From Croceibacterium_B sp963811255 (lineage in GTDB: Bacteria > Pseudomonadota > Alphaproteobacteria > Sphingomonadales > Sphingomonadaceae), in assembly GCA_963811255.1 (NCBI GenBank), contig CAWEQI010000001.1:806001-870000 (forward strand): a stretch of DNA of 64,000 nucleotides, given 5' to 3'. The notes under the pieces were generated by a model. That model was not told where the DNA came from and ran no database searches. It worked only from the letters and a program-made list of their open reading frames with translations. Below, piece by piece: positions 9,835 to 18,959 of this stretch; the stretch's first letter is position 1; each line of letters begins with the position of its first letter. Position numbers and translations under genes: made by a program.

Positions 9835-10776
9835 TCACACCGTGCCGGTTTCCTCGGCGATGAAGTCGAGCAGCGCGCGGTCGTATTCGTCCGGGCCGCC
9901 GTTGGCCTGGATATGGGTATCAAGCCAGCCGCTTTCGTCCACGGTGACTAGGTGCTCTTCCTCGACCTGCTCCTCGCGGCTCGGCGCGCCTGCCTTGGCG
10001 GCGAGCGCTTCGTCGAAGCCGCTCGTGCCGCTCCTGAACATCTGGCCGAAAAAGCCGCCGCGGTGGGGTTTGGCGTCGTTCATGAACAATTCGAGCTCGG
10101 CGGCGCGGTCGCGGCTGAGCTGGGCGTTGCGCGCCGCGAAGCCCATCAGGAAGTTGGCCACGCCCTGGACGAACAGCCGCTTCCATTCGGGGCTGTTGTC
10201 GGCCTTCAGCGTCGCGTCCTTGATGCGATAGAGCATCTCGGCCTCGCGTTTGCTGACCGCTGCCGGGCGATCGCCGCCGGCGGCGAAGATCGCCCGCCGC
10301 AGCACGCGGCATTCGCCCTCGGTGATGCAGGTATCGGACAGCTCACCGCCATCGCGGGTCGGCCCGGTTCCTGTCATCACTGCGCGCTCGATTTGGTCGA
10401 GCACGAAAGCCTTCAGCTTGTCGGGCACGTTCGAGGCCCGTTCGAGCACCCGCAGCAGCAGCTCGAGCTCGACCAGGCTGTCGAGCTGGCCGTCGGCCGA
10501 CACCTTGCCGATCAGCCAATCGGCCTGCTCGGCGGTGACGTAGCCGTGCGGCTCCCAAGTGTTGAGGACGTATTCGCCGATCGCCTCGACGAAGAAATCG
10601 CACCATTGGGCAGGGCGCTCGGCGAGCGCGTCGTTGATGGCGAAGATCGCGTCGGCTTCCTCGGGCAAGATCCTGCCGTCGCCCCAGCCGTCGCGGCGCA
10701 GGGCGAGGATCTCTTCGGGCGTAATGGCGCCGTCGGCCGCGGCCTGGCGGGCGATTTCAGCGAAATGGATGCTCAT
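9835..10776 (-). CDS. conserved hypothetical protein with repeated acidic-loop helical units
   Basis: A soluble, acidic protein of about 313 residues. I do not recognise a named family. It shows repeated D-G-x-hydrophobic loops each followed by helices (DGAITPEEILAL, DGRILPEEADAIFAIN, DGQLDSLVELELLLRVL), reminiscent of TerB-like or EF-hand-like units. ATG 10776 is preferred over 10806 because an AGGGGACC ribosome binding site precedes it. Its stop abuts the small gene ending at 9834 on the other strand. Function unknown. Confidence 0.7.
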   Translation of the reverse strand: MSIHFAEIARQAAADGAITPEEILALRRDGWGDGRILPEEADAIFAINDALAERPAQWCDFFVEAIGEYVLNTWEPHGYVTAEQADWLIGKVSADGQLDSLVELELLLRVLERASNVPDKLKAFVLDQIERAVMTGTGPTRDGGELSDTCITEGECRVLRRAIFAAGGDRPAAVSKREAEMLYRIKDATLKADNSPEWKRLFVQGVANFLMGFAARNAQLSRDRAAELELFMNDAKPHRGGFFGQMFRSGTSGFDEALAAKAGAPSREEQVEEEHLVTVDESGWLDTHIQANGGPDEYDRALLDFIAEETGTV

Positions 10777-10829
10777 AGGCGCAGGTCCCCTGATTGCGGG
10801 GATCATGCGGCAATATCCTTAAATCGCGG

Positions 10830-11285
10830 TTACTGGCGATTTATCAGCGCGGCGATGCAGGCAGCCTGGTCGACGCTGCGGCCATCGCTCTCGCGCCGGG
10901 CATCGACCGAGGTGGCGACCGGCTCCCCACCGGGGCGCAGCGGATAGAGGAACACGTCGAGCACGCATGGTGCGCCGGCGAACTGCAGCTTGTGCATGTC
11001 CCCTTCGTGGACGTTGAGACGCGGCGGGCCGAATTCGCGGGTCAGTGTGGCGGCGTCCTTCTCGATCACGCTGTCGAGCCCCGCGCCCTGCTCGACCTGC
11101 GGCACGCGGAACGGCTGCGGGACAGGGCGGCTCGGCACCGCCGGCCGGTGCGTCCTCGCGTGCCGCTGCGGCGCGGGCGTGGACGAGGGCGGCACGGCGG
11201 CGCACCCCGCGACCAGCGGCAGCAGCAGCAGGATGCCGTGACGCCGCACAGGGCCGCCGCAGGCGCCGAATGGCGATATCGTCAT
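10830..11285 (-). CDS. small lipoprotein, hypothetical
   Basis: A 151-residue protein with a lipoprotein signal: a basic start, then HGILLLLPLVAGCAAVPPSS with the lipobox VAGC. A proline-rich linker of about 35 residues follows, then a small folded region (TREFGPPRLNVHEGDMHKLQ, and CVLDVFLYPL). This arrangement is common in outer-membrane lipoproteins of alphaproteobacteria. ATG 11285 is chosen; ATG 11294 is 9 bp upstream in frame. No function is evident. Confidence 0.65.
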   Translation of the reverse strand: MTISPFGACGGPVRRHGILLLLPLVAGCAAVPPSSTPAPQRHARTHRPAVPSRPVPQPFRVPQVEQGAGLDSVIEKDAATLTREFGPPRLNVHEGDMHKLQFAGAPCVLDVFLYPLRPGGEPVATSVDARRESDGRSVDQAACIAALINRQ

Positions 11286-11419
11286 GCTAGCCATCCCTCG
11301 CCAGAAGTGCAGGGGGCGCAGACGCAAGTCAATCGCGCCCGCGTGCCGAAGCGCTCGGCCGTGCTTGGCCGCGGCACGATCCGCCGCTAAGCCGCATCGC
11401 CGCAACGACAGGAGACCCC

Positions 11420-12415
11420 ATGACCGATACCCGCTTCGACGTCCTCGCCATCGGCAACGCCATCGTCGATGTAGTCGCCCCGTGCGAGGACACGCTGCTT
11501 GACGAGTACGGCATGCGCAAGGGGGGGATGACGCTGATCGAGGCCGACGGGGCGGCGACGCTTTACGAAGCGATGGGCCCGGCGCGCGAGATCTCCGGCG
11601 GTTCGGCGGCCAACACCGTCGCCGGGCTCGCCGCGCTCGGCGGCAAGGCCGCGTTCGTCGGCCAGGTCGCCGACGACGAGCTGGGGGCAATCTTCGGTCA
11701 CGATATCCGCGCCGCCGGCGTTCATTTCGCCACGCCCGCGCGCCCCGGCGAACCGCCGACCGCCCGCTGTCTGATCTTCGTCACTCCCGACGGCCAGCGG
11801 ACGATGAACACTTATCTCGGGGCGACGCAGTTCCTCCCCGTCGAGGCGCTCGACCTGGCGGACATCGCCGCGGCCAGGGTGCTCTATCTCGAGGGCTACC
11901 TGTGGGACCCGGAGCAGCCGCGCCGGGCGATGCGCCGGGCGATCGCTGCGGCGCGCGATGCCGGGCGCCAGGTCGCCTTCACGCTGTCCGACGCGTTCGT
12001 CATCGCCCGTCATCGCGACGATTTTCGCGCTCTGCTGGCCGAGCGGGCAATCGATATCCTGTTCGCCAACGAGCACGAACTGGCGGCGCTCGCCGGCACC
12101 GAGGATTTCGAGGTCGGCCTGGCGCAACTGGCACCGCAAGTGCCGGTGCTGGTGGTCACCCGGAGCGAAAAGGGCGCGGTGGCGCTCGCCGCCGGCGAGC
12201 GCGCCGAAGTGCCGGCCGAGCCGATTGCCGAGGTGGTCGACACCACCGGCGCCGGCGACCTGTTCGCCGCCGGTTTCCTGTTCGGCCATGCTCGCGCGGA
12301 GAGCCTCGAGCACTGCCTCAGGCTGGGGGCGATCTGCGCCGCCGAGATCATCTCCCACTACGGCGCCCGGCCCGAGGAGGACTTGCAGGCGCTGGTGGCG
12401 CAAAAGCTCGGCTGA
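11420..12415 (+). CDS. PfkB-family carbohydrate kinase, probably adenosine kinase
   Basis: A 331-residue ribokinase/PfkB-fold kinase. The N-terminal signature has the di-glycine turn ISGGSAANTVAGLAALGG, and the C-terminal signature is VVDTTGAGDLFAAGFLFG, with D280 as the catalytic base. The start (TRFDVLAIGNAIVDVVA) and the overall spacing match bacterial adenosine kinases, which convert adenosine to AMP. Sugar kinases of the same family cannot be fully excluded. The gene stands alone, with a stem-loop downstream. Confidence 0.85.
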   Translation: MTDTRFDVLAIGNAIVDVVAPCEDTLLDEYGMRKGGMTLIEADGAATLYEAMGPAREISGGSAANTVAGLAALGGKAAFVGQVADDELGAIFGHDIRAAGVHFATPARPGEPPTARCLIFVTPDGQRTMNTYLGATQFLPVEALDLADIAAARVLYLEGYLWDPEQPRRAMRRAIAAARDAGRQVAFTLSDAFVIARHRDDFRALLAERAIDILFANEHELAALAGTEDFEVGLAQLAPQVPVLVVTRSEKGAVALAAGERAEVPAEPIAEVVDTTGAGDLFAAGFLFGHARAESLEHCLRLGAICAAEIISHYGARPEEDLQALVAQKLG

Positions 12416-12439
12416 CCGGGCGTGCAGATTGGCGCTTTC

Positions 12440-12480
12440 TTAGGACTTCCGGCGTATTCGTAGCGCCGGAGGGTTCCTAA
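12440..12480. other. stem-loop after the adenosine kinase gene
   Basis: TTAGGA-CTTCCGGCG (from 12440) pairs with CGCCGGAGGGTTCCTAA (to 12480), giving a long imperfect hairpin around TATTCGTAG. There is no U-tract, so it is not a standard terminator. It lies 25 bp after one gene and about 30 bp before the next, and may protect a 3' end or influence downstream expression. Confidence 0.35.
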
Positions 12481-12508
12481 CCTGTATCAGTCGCCGATCA
12501 ACGCCCCG

Positions 12509-13567
12509 GTGGAGGACATTCGCCGGCCCGACGGGCTGGCGGCGCTGGCGCTCGGCTGGGAACGGCTCGAGGGTTGCGCCATGCTGCCGACCCAGAGCGC
12601 GCACTTCGTCGCCGCGCTGGCGGAAACCCTGCTTGCCGGCTCGCCGCTGCGTCTGTTCGAAGCGGCCGGCGCCGACGGGTTGGAGGCGCTGCTACCGCTG
12701 TGCCGCGATGGTGGCCGCTTCGCGCGCTGGCGCATCCCCGGTGCGGCGGAAGTGTTCGAACCGGGTGACGCGCTGTGTCGCGATGCCGCGGCGGCGAAGC
12801 GGCTGGCGCAGCGTCTCGTCGCCGATGGCCGGCCGCTCGAGTTGGCGCGCATCCCGGCCGGCTCGGCGATCGTCGCGGCGCTGAAGACAGCTATCGCCGG
12901 GCGAGGCTGGGTGTCGGTCCGCCCGGCGACGCCGTGCCCGACGATCGCGCTCGATCCGGAGTGGCGCGAACCGGAAAGCCGCTTTTCCTCCCGCCGCCGC
13001 TCCGATTTTCGCCGGGCCGCCCGCCGTGCGGCGGACTTCGGCGAGGTGCGCTGCGAGATGCTCGCGCCCACGGCCGAGGCGTTCGACGCGTTATTCGACG
13101 AGGCGATCGCGGTCGAGGCAAGCAGTTGGAAGCGAGCTGCGGGAACCGCGATCGCCTGTGACCCGACCAAGGAGGCGTTCTTCCGCCGCTATCTGGGCGC
13201 GGCCTGCGAGCGCGGCGAGGGGCGAATCGCCTTCCTGCGGATCGACGGGCGCGCGGTGGCGATGCAGCTCGCAGTCGAATGGGCCGGACGCTACTGGCTT
13301 TACAAGATCGGCTACGACGAGGCCTATGCGCGCGGCTCGCCGGGAACGTTGCTGATGCTCCACGCCTTGCGCGATTCGGCCGAGCGCGGGCTGACCGGGT
13401 TCGAGCTGATGGGCGACGCCGAAGCCTGGATCGCCGACTTGTGGACCCGTGAGGTGCACTCATGCGTGCGGGTGCGAACCTATCCCTACAGCGGCGCCGG
13501 GCTGGCCGCGATGTTTAGCGACGGGCTTGCCTGGGCGCGCTCCCGATTGCGCCGGAGGGCGATGTGA
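12509..13567 (+). CDS. FemAB/BioF2-like GNAT acetyltransferase
   Basis: A 352-residue protein with the double-GNAT architecture seen in FemAB and CelD/BioF2-like acetyltransferases. The C-terminal half has FFRRYLGAACERGEGRIAFL, RAVAMQLAVEWAGRYWLYKI, the conserved YDEAYARGSPGTLLMLHAL and GLTGFELMGDAEAWI. Such enzymes often work on cell-envelope or polysaccharide substrates, but the substrate here is unknown. The start is a GTG at 12509. It overlaps the following proline-dehydrogenase-like gene by 4 nt, so the two are translationally coupled. Confidence 0.75.
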   Translation: MEDIRRPDGLAALALGWERLEGCAMLPTQSAHFVAALAETLLAGSPLRLFEAAGADGLEALLPLCRDGGRFARWRIPGAAEVFEPGDALCRDAAAAKRLAQRLVADGRPLELARIPAGSAIVAALKTAIAGRGWVSVRPATPCPTIALDPEWREPESRFSSRRRSDFRRAARRAADFGEVRCEMLAPTAEAFDALFDEAIAVEASSWKRAAGTAIACDPTKEAFFRRYLGAACERGEGRIAFLRIDGRAVAMQLAVEWAGRYWLYKIGYDEAYARGSPGTLLMLHALRDSAERGLTGFELMGDAEAWIADLWTREVHSCVRVRTYPYSGAGLAAMFSDGLAWARSRLRRRAM

Positions 13568-14376
13568 ACCTGCCCTTCAAGGCCCGTCTGCGCGAGGCGC
13601 GCTACGCTCTCCCCGGACTGATCGAGCGGCACGTCGCCGGGCAGTCGGCGGGGGACGCCGCGCGCACTTGTCTACGCCTGTCGCGCGCCGGGGTGACGAT
13701 CACCGCCGGCTATTTCCATTCCGGCGCGTCATCCGCAGAGGCGGTGGCGGAGGTCTATATCGAGCTGGCCGGGGCGCTGGCGGAGGGCGGCTGCGACGCG
13801 CTGCTCGCGCTCAAGGCCCCGGCGCTGGCGTTCGACGCAGCGCTGGTGCGGCGGGTCGCCGATGCCGGCCTGCCGCCGGTGTTCGATTCCCTTACCGAGC
13901 CGAGCGCCACGCGCACGCTGGGTCTCGCCGAAACGGTCGGCGCGGGGGTGGCCCTTCCGGCCCGCTGGCGGCGCAGCCCTGAGGACGCCCGGCGCCTGCG
14001 CGAGGGCCCGTGCCGCGTGCGCCTAGTCAAGGGCGAATGGGCCGACCCGGCCGGCGATCCGCCCGACTGCACTGCCGCCTATCTCGAACTAGCGAGAATC
14101 CTCGCCGGCCGCAGTGCGACCGTCGGCGTGGCGACTCACGATCCCGCCCTCGCCGAAGCGGCGCTGCGAGTTCTGCTCGACGCCGGCACGCCATGCGAGC
14201 TCGAGCAGCTGCGCGGGCTGCCGCGGCGGCGGACGATGGCGATGGCGGCAAAGCTCGGCGTGGCGGTGCGGCTGTACTATCCGTTCGGCCCCGGCTGGTG
14301 GCCTTATGCGGTCGACAAGGCGCTCGCCCGGCCGTACCTGCCGCTGTGGGCGGTGCGGGACCTGATCGGCGCCTAA
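13564..14376 (+). CDS. proline-dehydrogenase-like barrel protein
   Basis: A 270-residue protein starting at GTG 13564. Several blocks resemble the FAD-binding barrel of proline dehydrogenase: RVRLVKGEWADP, VGVATHDPALAEAAL, CELEQLRGLPRR and VRLYYPFGPGWWPYAVDKAL. The usual enzyme opens proline to pyrroline-5-carboxylate. No aldehyde dehydrogenase partner (PutA C-terminal half) is nearby, and the coupled partner is an acetyltransferase, so the true substrate may be a proline-like compound rather than proline. The stop overlaps that of convergent purD. Confidence 0.65.
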   Translation: MNLPFKARLREARYALPGLIERHVAGQSAGDAARTCLRLSRAGVTITAGYFHSGASSAEAVAEVYIELAGALAEGGCDALLALKAPALAFDAALVRRVADAGLPPVFDSLTEPSATRTLGLAETVGAGVALPARWRRSPEDARRLREGPCRVRLVKGEWADPAGDPPDCTAAYLELARILAGRSATVGVATHDPALAEAALRVLLDAGTPCELEQLRGLPRRRTMAMAAKLGVAVRLYYPFGPGWWPYAVDKALARPYLPLWAVRDLIGA

Positions 14377-15665
14377 CACTTTTTCCGCCGCGCCAGTTCG
14401 CGCCAGCCGATGTCGCGGCGGCAGAAGCCGCTCGGAAATTCGATCGTGTCCACTGCGGCGTAGGCCTTGCGCTGCGCTTCGGCGACGGTGGGGCCCCGCT
14501 GTGTCACGTTGAGCACACGCCCGCCGGTGGCGACCAGCTTTCCGTTACGGCGCGCGGTCCCGGCCTGGAAAACCTTGGCCCCCCCTGCCTCGGCCTCAGC
14601 TATTCCCTTTATCTCGCCGCCCTTTTCCGGCGTTCCGGGATAGCCGTTCGCGGCCATCACCACGGTCAGCGCAGTGTCGTCGGAGAACTTTGCCGGCGGC
14701 AGCGCCGAGAGGGCGTTGGTGGCGCAGGCATAGAGATATTCGCCGAGATCGCTCTCCAACCGCATCATCAGCACCTGGCATTCGGGATCGCCGAAACGGC
14801 AGTTGAACTCGACCAGCTTGGGCCCGTCGGCGGTCAGCATCAGCCCGGCGTAGAGCACGCCGAGGTAAGGCGTGCCGGCATCGGCCAGCGCACGCACCGC
14901 CGGGCCGATGATCCGCTGGATCGCCTCGCCGCGGACCTGCGGCGTGAGGATCGGCGCAGGGCTGTATGCGCCCATGCCGCCGGTGTTCGGCCCGGTGTCG
15001 CCTTCGCCGACGCGCTTGTGGTCCTGCGCGCCGCCGAACGGCATGATGATCGCCCCGTCTGTGATCGCGAAGTAGCTCGCTTCCTCGCCCTCCATGAACT
15101 CCTCGATCACGACTTCGGCACCGGCTTCCCCGAACGCTCCGCCGAACATCTCCGCCAGGGCGGCTTCGGCCTCGGCGCGGGTGCCGGCGATGACCACGCC
15201 CTTGCCGGCGGCCAGTCCGTCGGCCTTGAGCACGTAAGGCCGCTCGAACCGGGCCAGCGCCACCTTCGCCTCCTCAAGCGAGGCGGTGCGGACGTAACCG
15301 GCGGTGGGGATTGCGGCGCGGGCGCACAAATCCTTGGTGAAGCCCTTGCTGCCTTCGAGCTGCGCCGCCGCCTTGGAGGGCCCGAACACGGCGATACCTT
15401 GGGCGCGCAGCGAATCCGCCAGGCCGTCGACCAGAGGCGCCTCGGGGCCGACGACTACGAAGTCGACGCCGTTGGCGGCGCAAAACTCGCCCACCGCCGC
15501 GTGGTCGGCGAGCTCGAGTTCGACAAGTTCGGCGTGCTCGGCGATGCCGGGATTGCCGGGGCTGGCGTAGAGCGTGCCGCCCTCTTCGGCGATGAAGCGG
15601 GATTGCGCTAGCTTCCACGCCAGCGCATGTTCGCGCCCGCCCGACCCCAGCAAGAGGATGTTCAT
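14373..15665 (-). CDS. purD: phosphoribosylamine-glycine ligase
   Basis: GARS, the second step of purine synthesis, joining glycine to phosphoribosylamine with ATP. The 430-residue ATP-grasp enzyme starts MNILLLGSGGREHALAWKLA and has PGNPGIAEHAE, VLKADGLAAGKGVVIAGT, GAQDHKRVGEGDTGPNTGGM and LVEFNCRFGDPECQ, all diagnostic. The start at 15665 overlaps the start codon of divergent xseA by two bases. A GGAG lies about 11 bases upstream, inside xseA. Convergent overlap with the gene ending at 14376. Confidence 0.97.
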   Translation of the reverse strand: MNILLLGSGGREHALAWKLAQSRFIAEEGGTLYASPGNPGIAEHAELVELELADHAAVGEFCAANGVDFVVVGPEAPLVDGLADSLRAQGIAVFGPSKAAAQLEGSKGFTKDLCARAAIPTAGYVRTASLEEAKVALARFERPYVLKADGLAAGKGVVIAGTRAEAEAALAEMFGGAFGEAGAEVVIEEFMEGEEASYFAITDGAIIMPFGGAQDHKRVGEGDTGPNTGGMGAYSPAPILTPQVRGEAIQRIIGPAVRALADAGTPYLGVLYAGLMLTADGPKLVEFNCRFGDPECQVLMMRLESDLGEYLYACATNALSALPPAKFSDDTALTVVMAANGYPGTPEKGGEIKGIAEAEAGGAKVFQAGTARRNGKLVATGGRVLNVTQRGPTVAEAQRKAYAAVDTIEFPSGFCRRDIGWRELARRKKC

Positions 15666-17061
15666 GCCCGGCGAAACTCCAATCGATACCGACGACGGCG
15701 ATGGCGGGCTGGTAGCCAAGAGGGTCGCCGGGGACAACGCCGCGCCGCTGACGATCACCGAGATTTCGAACCTGCTCAAGCGGACGGTCGAGGACCGCTT
15801 CGGCTACGTCAAGCTGCGCGGCGAGCTGTCGGGCGTGAAGCGCGCCGCCTCGGGCCACCTGTACTGCTGCCTGAAGGACGAAGGCGCGGTGATCGACGGG
15901 GTGATGTGGCGCGGCGGCGTGCAGAGGCTCGGGTTCGTGCCGGAGGACGGGCTCGAGGTCGTCGCCTCGGGCAAGCTGACCACGTACCCGGGGCGCTCGA
16001 AATACCAGATCGTCATCGATCGGCTGGAGATCGCCGGTGAAGGCGCGCTGCTGGCGCTGCTCGAGAAGACCCGTCGGCGGCTGGAGGCCGAAGGGCTGTT
16101 CGCCGCCGGACGCAAGCGGCCGCTGCCGTTCGTCCCCGCGGTAATCGGCGTGGTCACCTCGCCCACCGGGGCGGTGATCCGCGACATCCTCCACCGCCTG
16201 GCCGACCGCTTCCCCAGCCGGGTGCTGGTCTGGCCGGTGCTGGTCCAGGGGCAGGGTTCGGCCGAGCAGATCGCTGCGGCTCTGCGCGGGTTCGCCGAGC
16301 TGGCGCTCGATGGGCCGATTCCGCGCCCCGACCTGCTGATCGTGGCCCGCGGCGGCGGATCGATCGAGGACTTGTGGGGCTTCAACGAGGAGGTCGTCGT
16401 TCGCGCCATCGCCGGCTCGCCGATCCCGGTGATCAGCGCGGTCGGTCACGAGACCGATACCACTCTGGCCGATCATGCCGCCGACCGCCGCGCGCCGACG
16501 CCAACCGCCGCGGCCGAAATTGCGGTGCCGGTGCTGCGCGAGCTCGCCGGCACACTCGACGAGTTCGGCCTGCGCCTGCGCAAGTGCGCGCACCGGCCGC
16601 TGACGCTCGGGCGCGAGCGGCTCGACGCGCGGCTGCTACGGATCCCGCGGCCCGAGACGCTGGTCGCCCAGAAAGCGCAGAAGCTCGACGACGCCGCCGA
16701 ACGCCAGCGCCGCGGGCTGGCGGACCGCGCGGCGAAAGCGCGCGAGCGCCTGCAGGCCGACGGCGCGCGGCTCTCGGTGCCGCTGCTGCTCTCGAACTGG
16801 CGCAATGCACGCGAGCGGCTGGCGGCGCTCGAGCGGGTGATGCGCTCGCTCGACCCGGACTCGGTTCTTCAGCGCGGTTATGCCCGGGTGACCGACAGCG
16901 GCGGCCGCACGTTGACCACGGCGGCGGAAGCCGGCCGCGAAGTCGCACTTAGCTTGCGCTTCCGGGATGGCCAGCTCGATGTCGTGCCCGGCACCGCGCC
17001 GGCGAAATCGCGCCCCGCCGCAGCCAGGAAACGCCCGGCGCAGGATGATTTGTTCGGCTGA
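15664..17061 (+). CDS. xseA: exodeoxyribonuclease VII large subunit
   Basis: Large subunit of the single-strand exonuclease ExoVII, which works with XseB in mismatch repair and recombination. The 465-residue protein has the OB-fold N-terminus (LTITEISNLLKRTVEDRFGY), the catalytic-domain blocks IGVVTSPTGAVIRDILHRL, VARGGGSIEDLWGFNEE and ISAVGHETDTTLADHAADRR, then a long charged helical region and the terminal RGYARVTDSGGRTLTT. ATG 15664 has AGAGGA seven bases upstream. No xseB is adjacent. Confidence 0.95.
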   Translation: MPGETPIDTDDGDGGLVAKRVAGDNAAPLTITEISNLLKRTVEDRFGYVKLRGELSGVKRAASGHLYCCLKDEGAVIDGVMWRGGVQRLGFVPEDGLEVVASGKLTTYPGRSKYQIVIDRLEIAGEGALLALLEKTRRRLEAEGLFAAGRKRPLPFVPAVIGVVTSPTGAVIRDILHRLADRFPSRVLVWPVLVQGQGSAEQIAAALRGFAELALDGPIPRPDLLIVARGGGSIEDLWGFNEEVVVRAIAGSPIPVISAVGHETDTTLADHAADRRAPTPTAAAEIAVPVLRELAGTLDEFGLRLRKCAHRPLTLGRERLDARLLRIPRPETLVAQKAQKLDDAAERQRRGLADRAAKARERLQADGARLSVPLLLSNWRNARERLAALERVMRSLDPDSVLQRGYARVTDSGGRTLTTAAEAGREVALSLRFRDGQLDVVPGTAPAKSRPAAARKRPAQDDLFG

Positions 17062-17084
17062 GCCGAACTTGCTAAGGCGCATCC

Positions 17085-17288
17085 ATGCTGATGAACTCCG
17101 CCAATCGCGCCGCGACGCTGCTGTTCGGCCCCAACAGCTTCCGGGTGATCAAGCCGGGACATTTCGTCCTCTGCGCCGTCACCGGCGAGCCGATTCCGCT
17201 TGAGCAGTTGCGTTACTGGTCGGTCGAGCGGCAGGAAGCCTACGCCAGTCCGGAGATCGCCGCGAGCCGCTTGACCGACGGGGCATGA
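17085..17288 (+). CDS. DUF2093 family protein
   Basis: A 67-residue cytosolic protein. Its core VIKPGHFVLCAVTGEPIPLE and LRYWSVERQEAYASPE is the DUF2093 signature, a short family common in alphaproteobacteria with no assigned function. The conserved Cys in VLCAVTG hints at metal or redox chemistry, but no second Cys is present. Overlaps the next gene by 4 nt and follows xseA by 23 bp. Confidence 0.85.
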   Translation: MLMNSANRAATLLFGPNSFRVIKPGHFVLCAVTGEPIPLEQLRYWSVERQEAYASPEIAASRLTDGA

Positions 17289-18154
17289 ACCCCTGGCGTT
17301 TCGCGGCGGCGGGCCTGATCGCGCTCGCCGGCTGCGCCGCCTCGGCCGCGCTGCCGCCGCGCCAATCGGACCCGCTGCCGAAGCCGCGACAGCACAACGC
17401 GTTCACCTATTCCGGAGAGCTGACCCAGGGCGGCTGGATCCGCGGCCGGGCGCCCGCCGGCACCGTGTCCGCGCGGCTCGACGAGCAGCCGCTGGTGCTC
17501 GACCGGAGAGGCCGGTTCTTCGCCGCGTTCGATCGCGATGCGGGCCCTTCGGCGATGCTGGTGGCGCAACTGGCGAACGGGCGAACCGTCGCCGCGCCGC
17601 TGACCGTCGCCCGGCGCCAGTGGGACATCGAGCATGTCGACACGCCGCTCACCCAAGGCCGGACAACGGAAGAGTTCCTCGCCATCCGCAAGCCCGAGCT
17701 GGCGCAGATCGCCGCCGCCCGCGCGGTGCAATCGCACGCCGATGGCTGGGAGCAGCATTTCATCTGGCCGGTGATGGGCCGCATCTCCGGCAAGTTCGGC
17801 TCGCAGCGGATCTATCGGGGCGGCCAAGCGGGCGCCTACCACTCGGGCATCGACATCGCCGCCGCCGCCGGCACGCCGATCGTCGCCCCGGCCGAGGGCG
17901 TGGTGGTGCTCGCCGCCGAGCAGCCGTTCTCGCTCGAAGGGCACCTGCTGATGGTGGACCACGGAGCCGGGCTCAACAGCGCCTTCCTGCATTGCTCCAA
18001 GCTGGCGGTGAAAGTCGGCGACACGGTCCACCAAGGGCAGGTGATCGCTTATGTCGGGATGACCGGGCGGGCGACCGGGCCGCACCTGCACTGGAGCTTG
18101 ATGTGGCGCGGATCGCGGCTCGATCCGCTGCTGTTCGCCGGCCCGAAGGGCTGA
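17285..18154 (+). CDS. M23 peptidase (LytM-like) lipoprotein
   Basis: A 289-residue envelope protein, probably a peptidoglycan endopeptidase or an amidase activator. It begins with a lipoprotein signal (MNPWRFAAAGLIALAGC, Cys17), then an N-terminal beta-rich region, and ends in an M23 domain: YHSGIDIAAAAGTPIVAPAE with the zinc ligands H186 and D190, and GRATGPHLHWSLMW with the HxH motif. Both metal-binding motifs are intact, so activity is likely. Co-transcribed with the DUF2093 gene (4-nt overlap). Confidence 0.9.
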   Translation: MNPWRFAAAGLIALAGCAASAALPPRQSDPLPKPRQHNAFTYSGELTQGGWIRGRAPAGTVSARLDEQPLVLDRRGRFFAAFDRDAGPSAMLVAQLANGRTVAAPLTVARRQWDIEHVDTPLTQGRTTEEFLAIRKPELAQIAAARAVQSHADGWEQHFIWPVMGRISGKFGSQRIYRGGQAGAYHSGIDIAAAAGTPIVAPAEGVVVLAAEQPFSLEGHLLMVDHGAGLNSAFLHCSKLAVKVGDTVHQGQVIAYVGMTGRATGPHLHWSLMWRGSRLDPLLFAGPKG

Positions 18155-18166
18155 TCGGCAGCCCGC

Positions 18167-18691
18167 CTACCGTTCCCGGCGCACCTTTATCGATCGCTGG
18201 CCGTCGATACTCGCAAAGTAAATGCCGAGCGCGCCTTTCCAGATGCGCACCTTGCTGCCGTGCTTGGGATCGAACAGGAGCCGGCCGAGGCTGATCTGCT
18301 GCCACACGGCGCCATTATCGAGCGTAAATTGCCATTGTTGGTCGCGGTTGATCCGGGCCGTGGCCACGGCGCCCTCGATCTGGTCGAGTGGCGCATCGCC
18401 GCCCCCAGGCACGAGGTCTCCGGCCGAGAGGCCGAACAATCCTCGGCGGGCCTGCCGCAGCTTCGCCGCATCGGTGACGACCACCTGCTTGTCGCGCATC
18501 GCCGCCTGCAGCGCGTCGACCTTGCCGTCATAGCACGCGACTCGCTCGGCCGTATCGGCGATCGCCCGGCAAGCGAACAGCTGATTGACAACCTCGGGCG
18601 GTGTATTCGCAGGCTTGTCGTCCCGCGCGAATGTCGGCGACGGCGCCAACGCGCCGGTCGCCAACAGGATGGCAAGGATGGCGATACGCAT
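18167..18691 (-). CDS. periplasmic hypothetical protein with C-x(n)-ACYD motif
   Basis: A 174-residue protein with a cleavable signal peptide (MRIAILAILLATGALAPSPTFA). The mature N-terminus carries LFACRAIADTAERVACYDG, a paired-cysteine motif seen in several periplasmic proteins, likely a disulfide. The C-terminal half (WQQISLGRLLFDPKHGSKVR, then IDGQRSIKVRRE) looks like a small beta-barrel. It is convergent with the M23 gene. Function not recognised. Confidence 0.7.
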   Translation of the reverse strand: MRIAILAILLATGALAPSPTFARDDKPANTPPEVVNQLFACRAIADTAERVACYDGKVDALQAAMRDKQVVVTDAAKLRQARRGLFGLSAGDLVPGGGDAPLDQIEGAVATARINRDQQWQFTLDNGAVWQQISLGRLLFDPKHGSKVRIWKGALGIYFASIDGQRSIKVRRER

Positions 18692-18959
18692 GATCTGTTC
18701 CGATTTCCACTCCGTGGCGCAACTTCATGGCGCGAACGGCTGAGAAGCGCAAGGAATTCAGCGGACTGGGAAGTGTTGCACAGAGGTTACAGCCGAAACA
18801 AAACTGCCCAGCCCGGCTGAACCGCACCTTTACAGGGCCACCCCGTTGCCTCAGGCGTCGCCCATCCTGGGCTGGGAGCGCGCATATCGCGTCGCATCCA
18901 ACCGGGCGGAAGCGGGAGTTGGGTTCCCGTATTTTGAGGGCAAAAGGGCTATCTCGACC

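Noticed and set aside
9952..10947. 331-residue plus-strand frame over the acidic-loop hypothetical gene
   Set aside because: No ribosome binding site, no motif, and it spans two minus-strand genes, one of them a lipoprotein with a clear signal.
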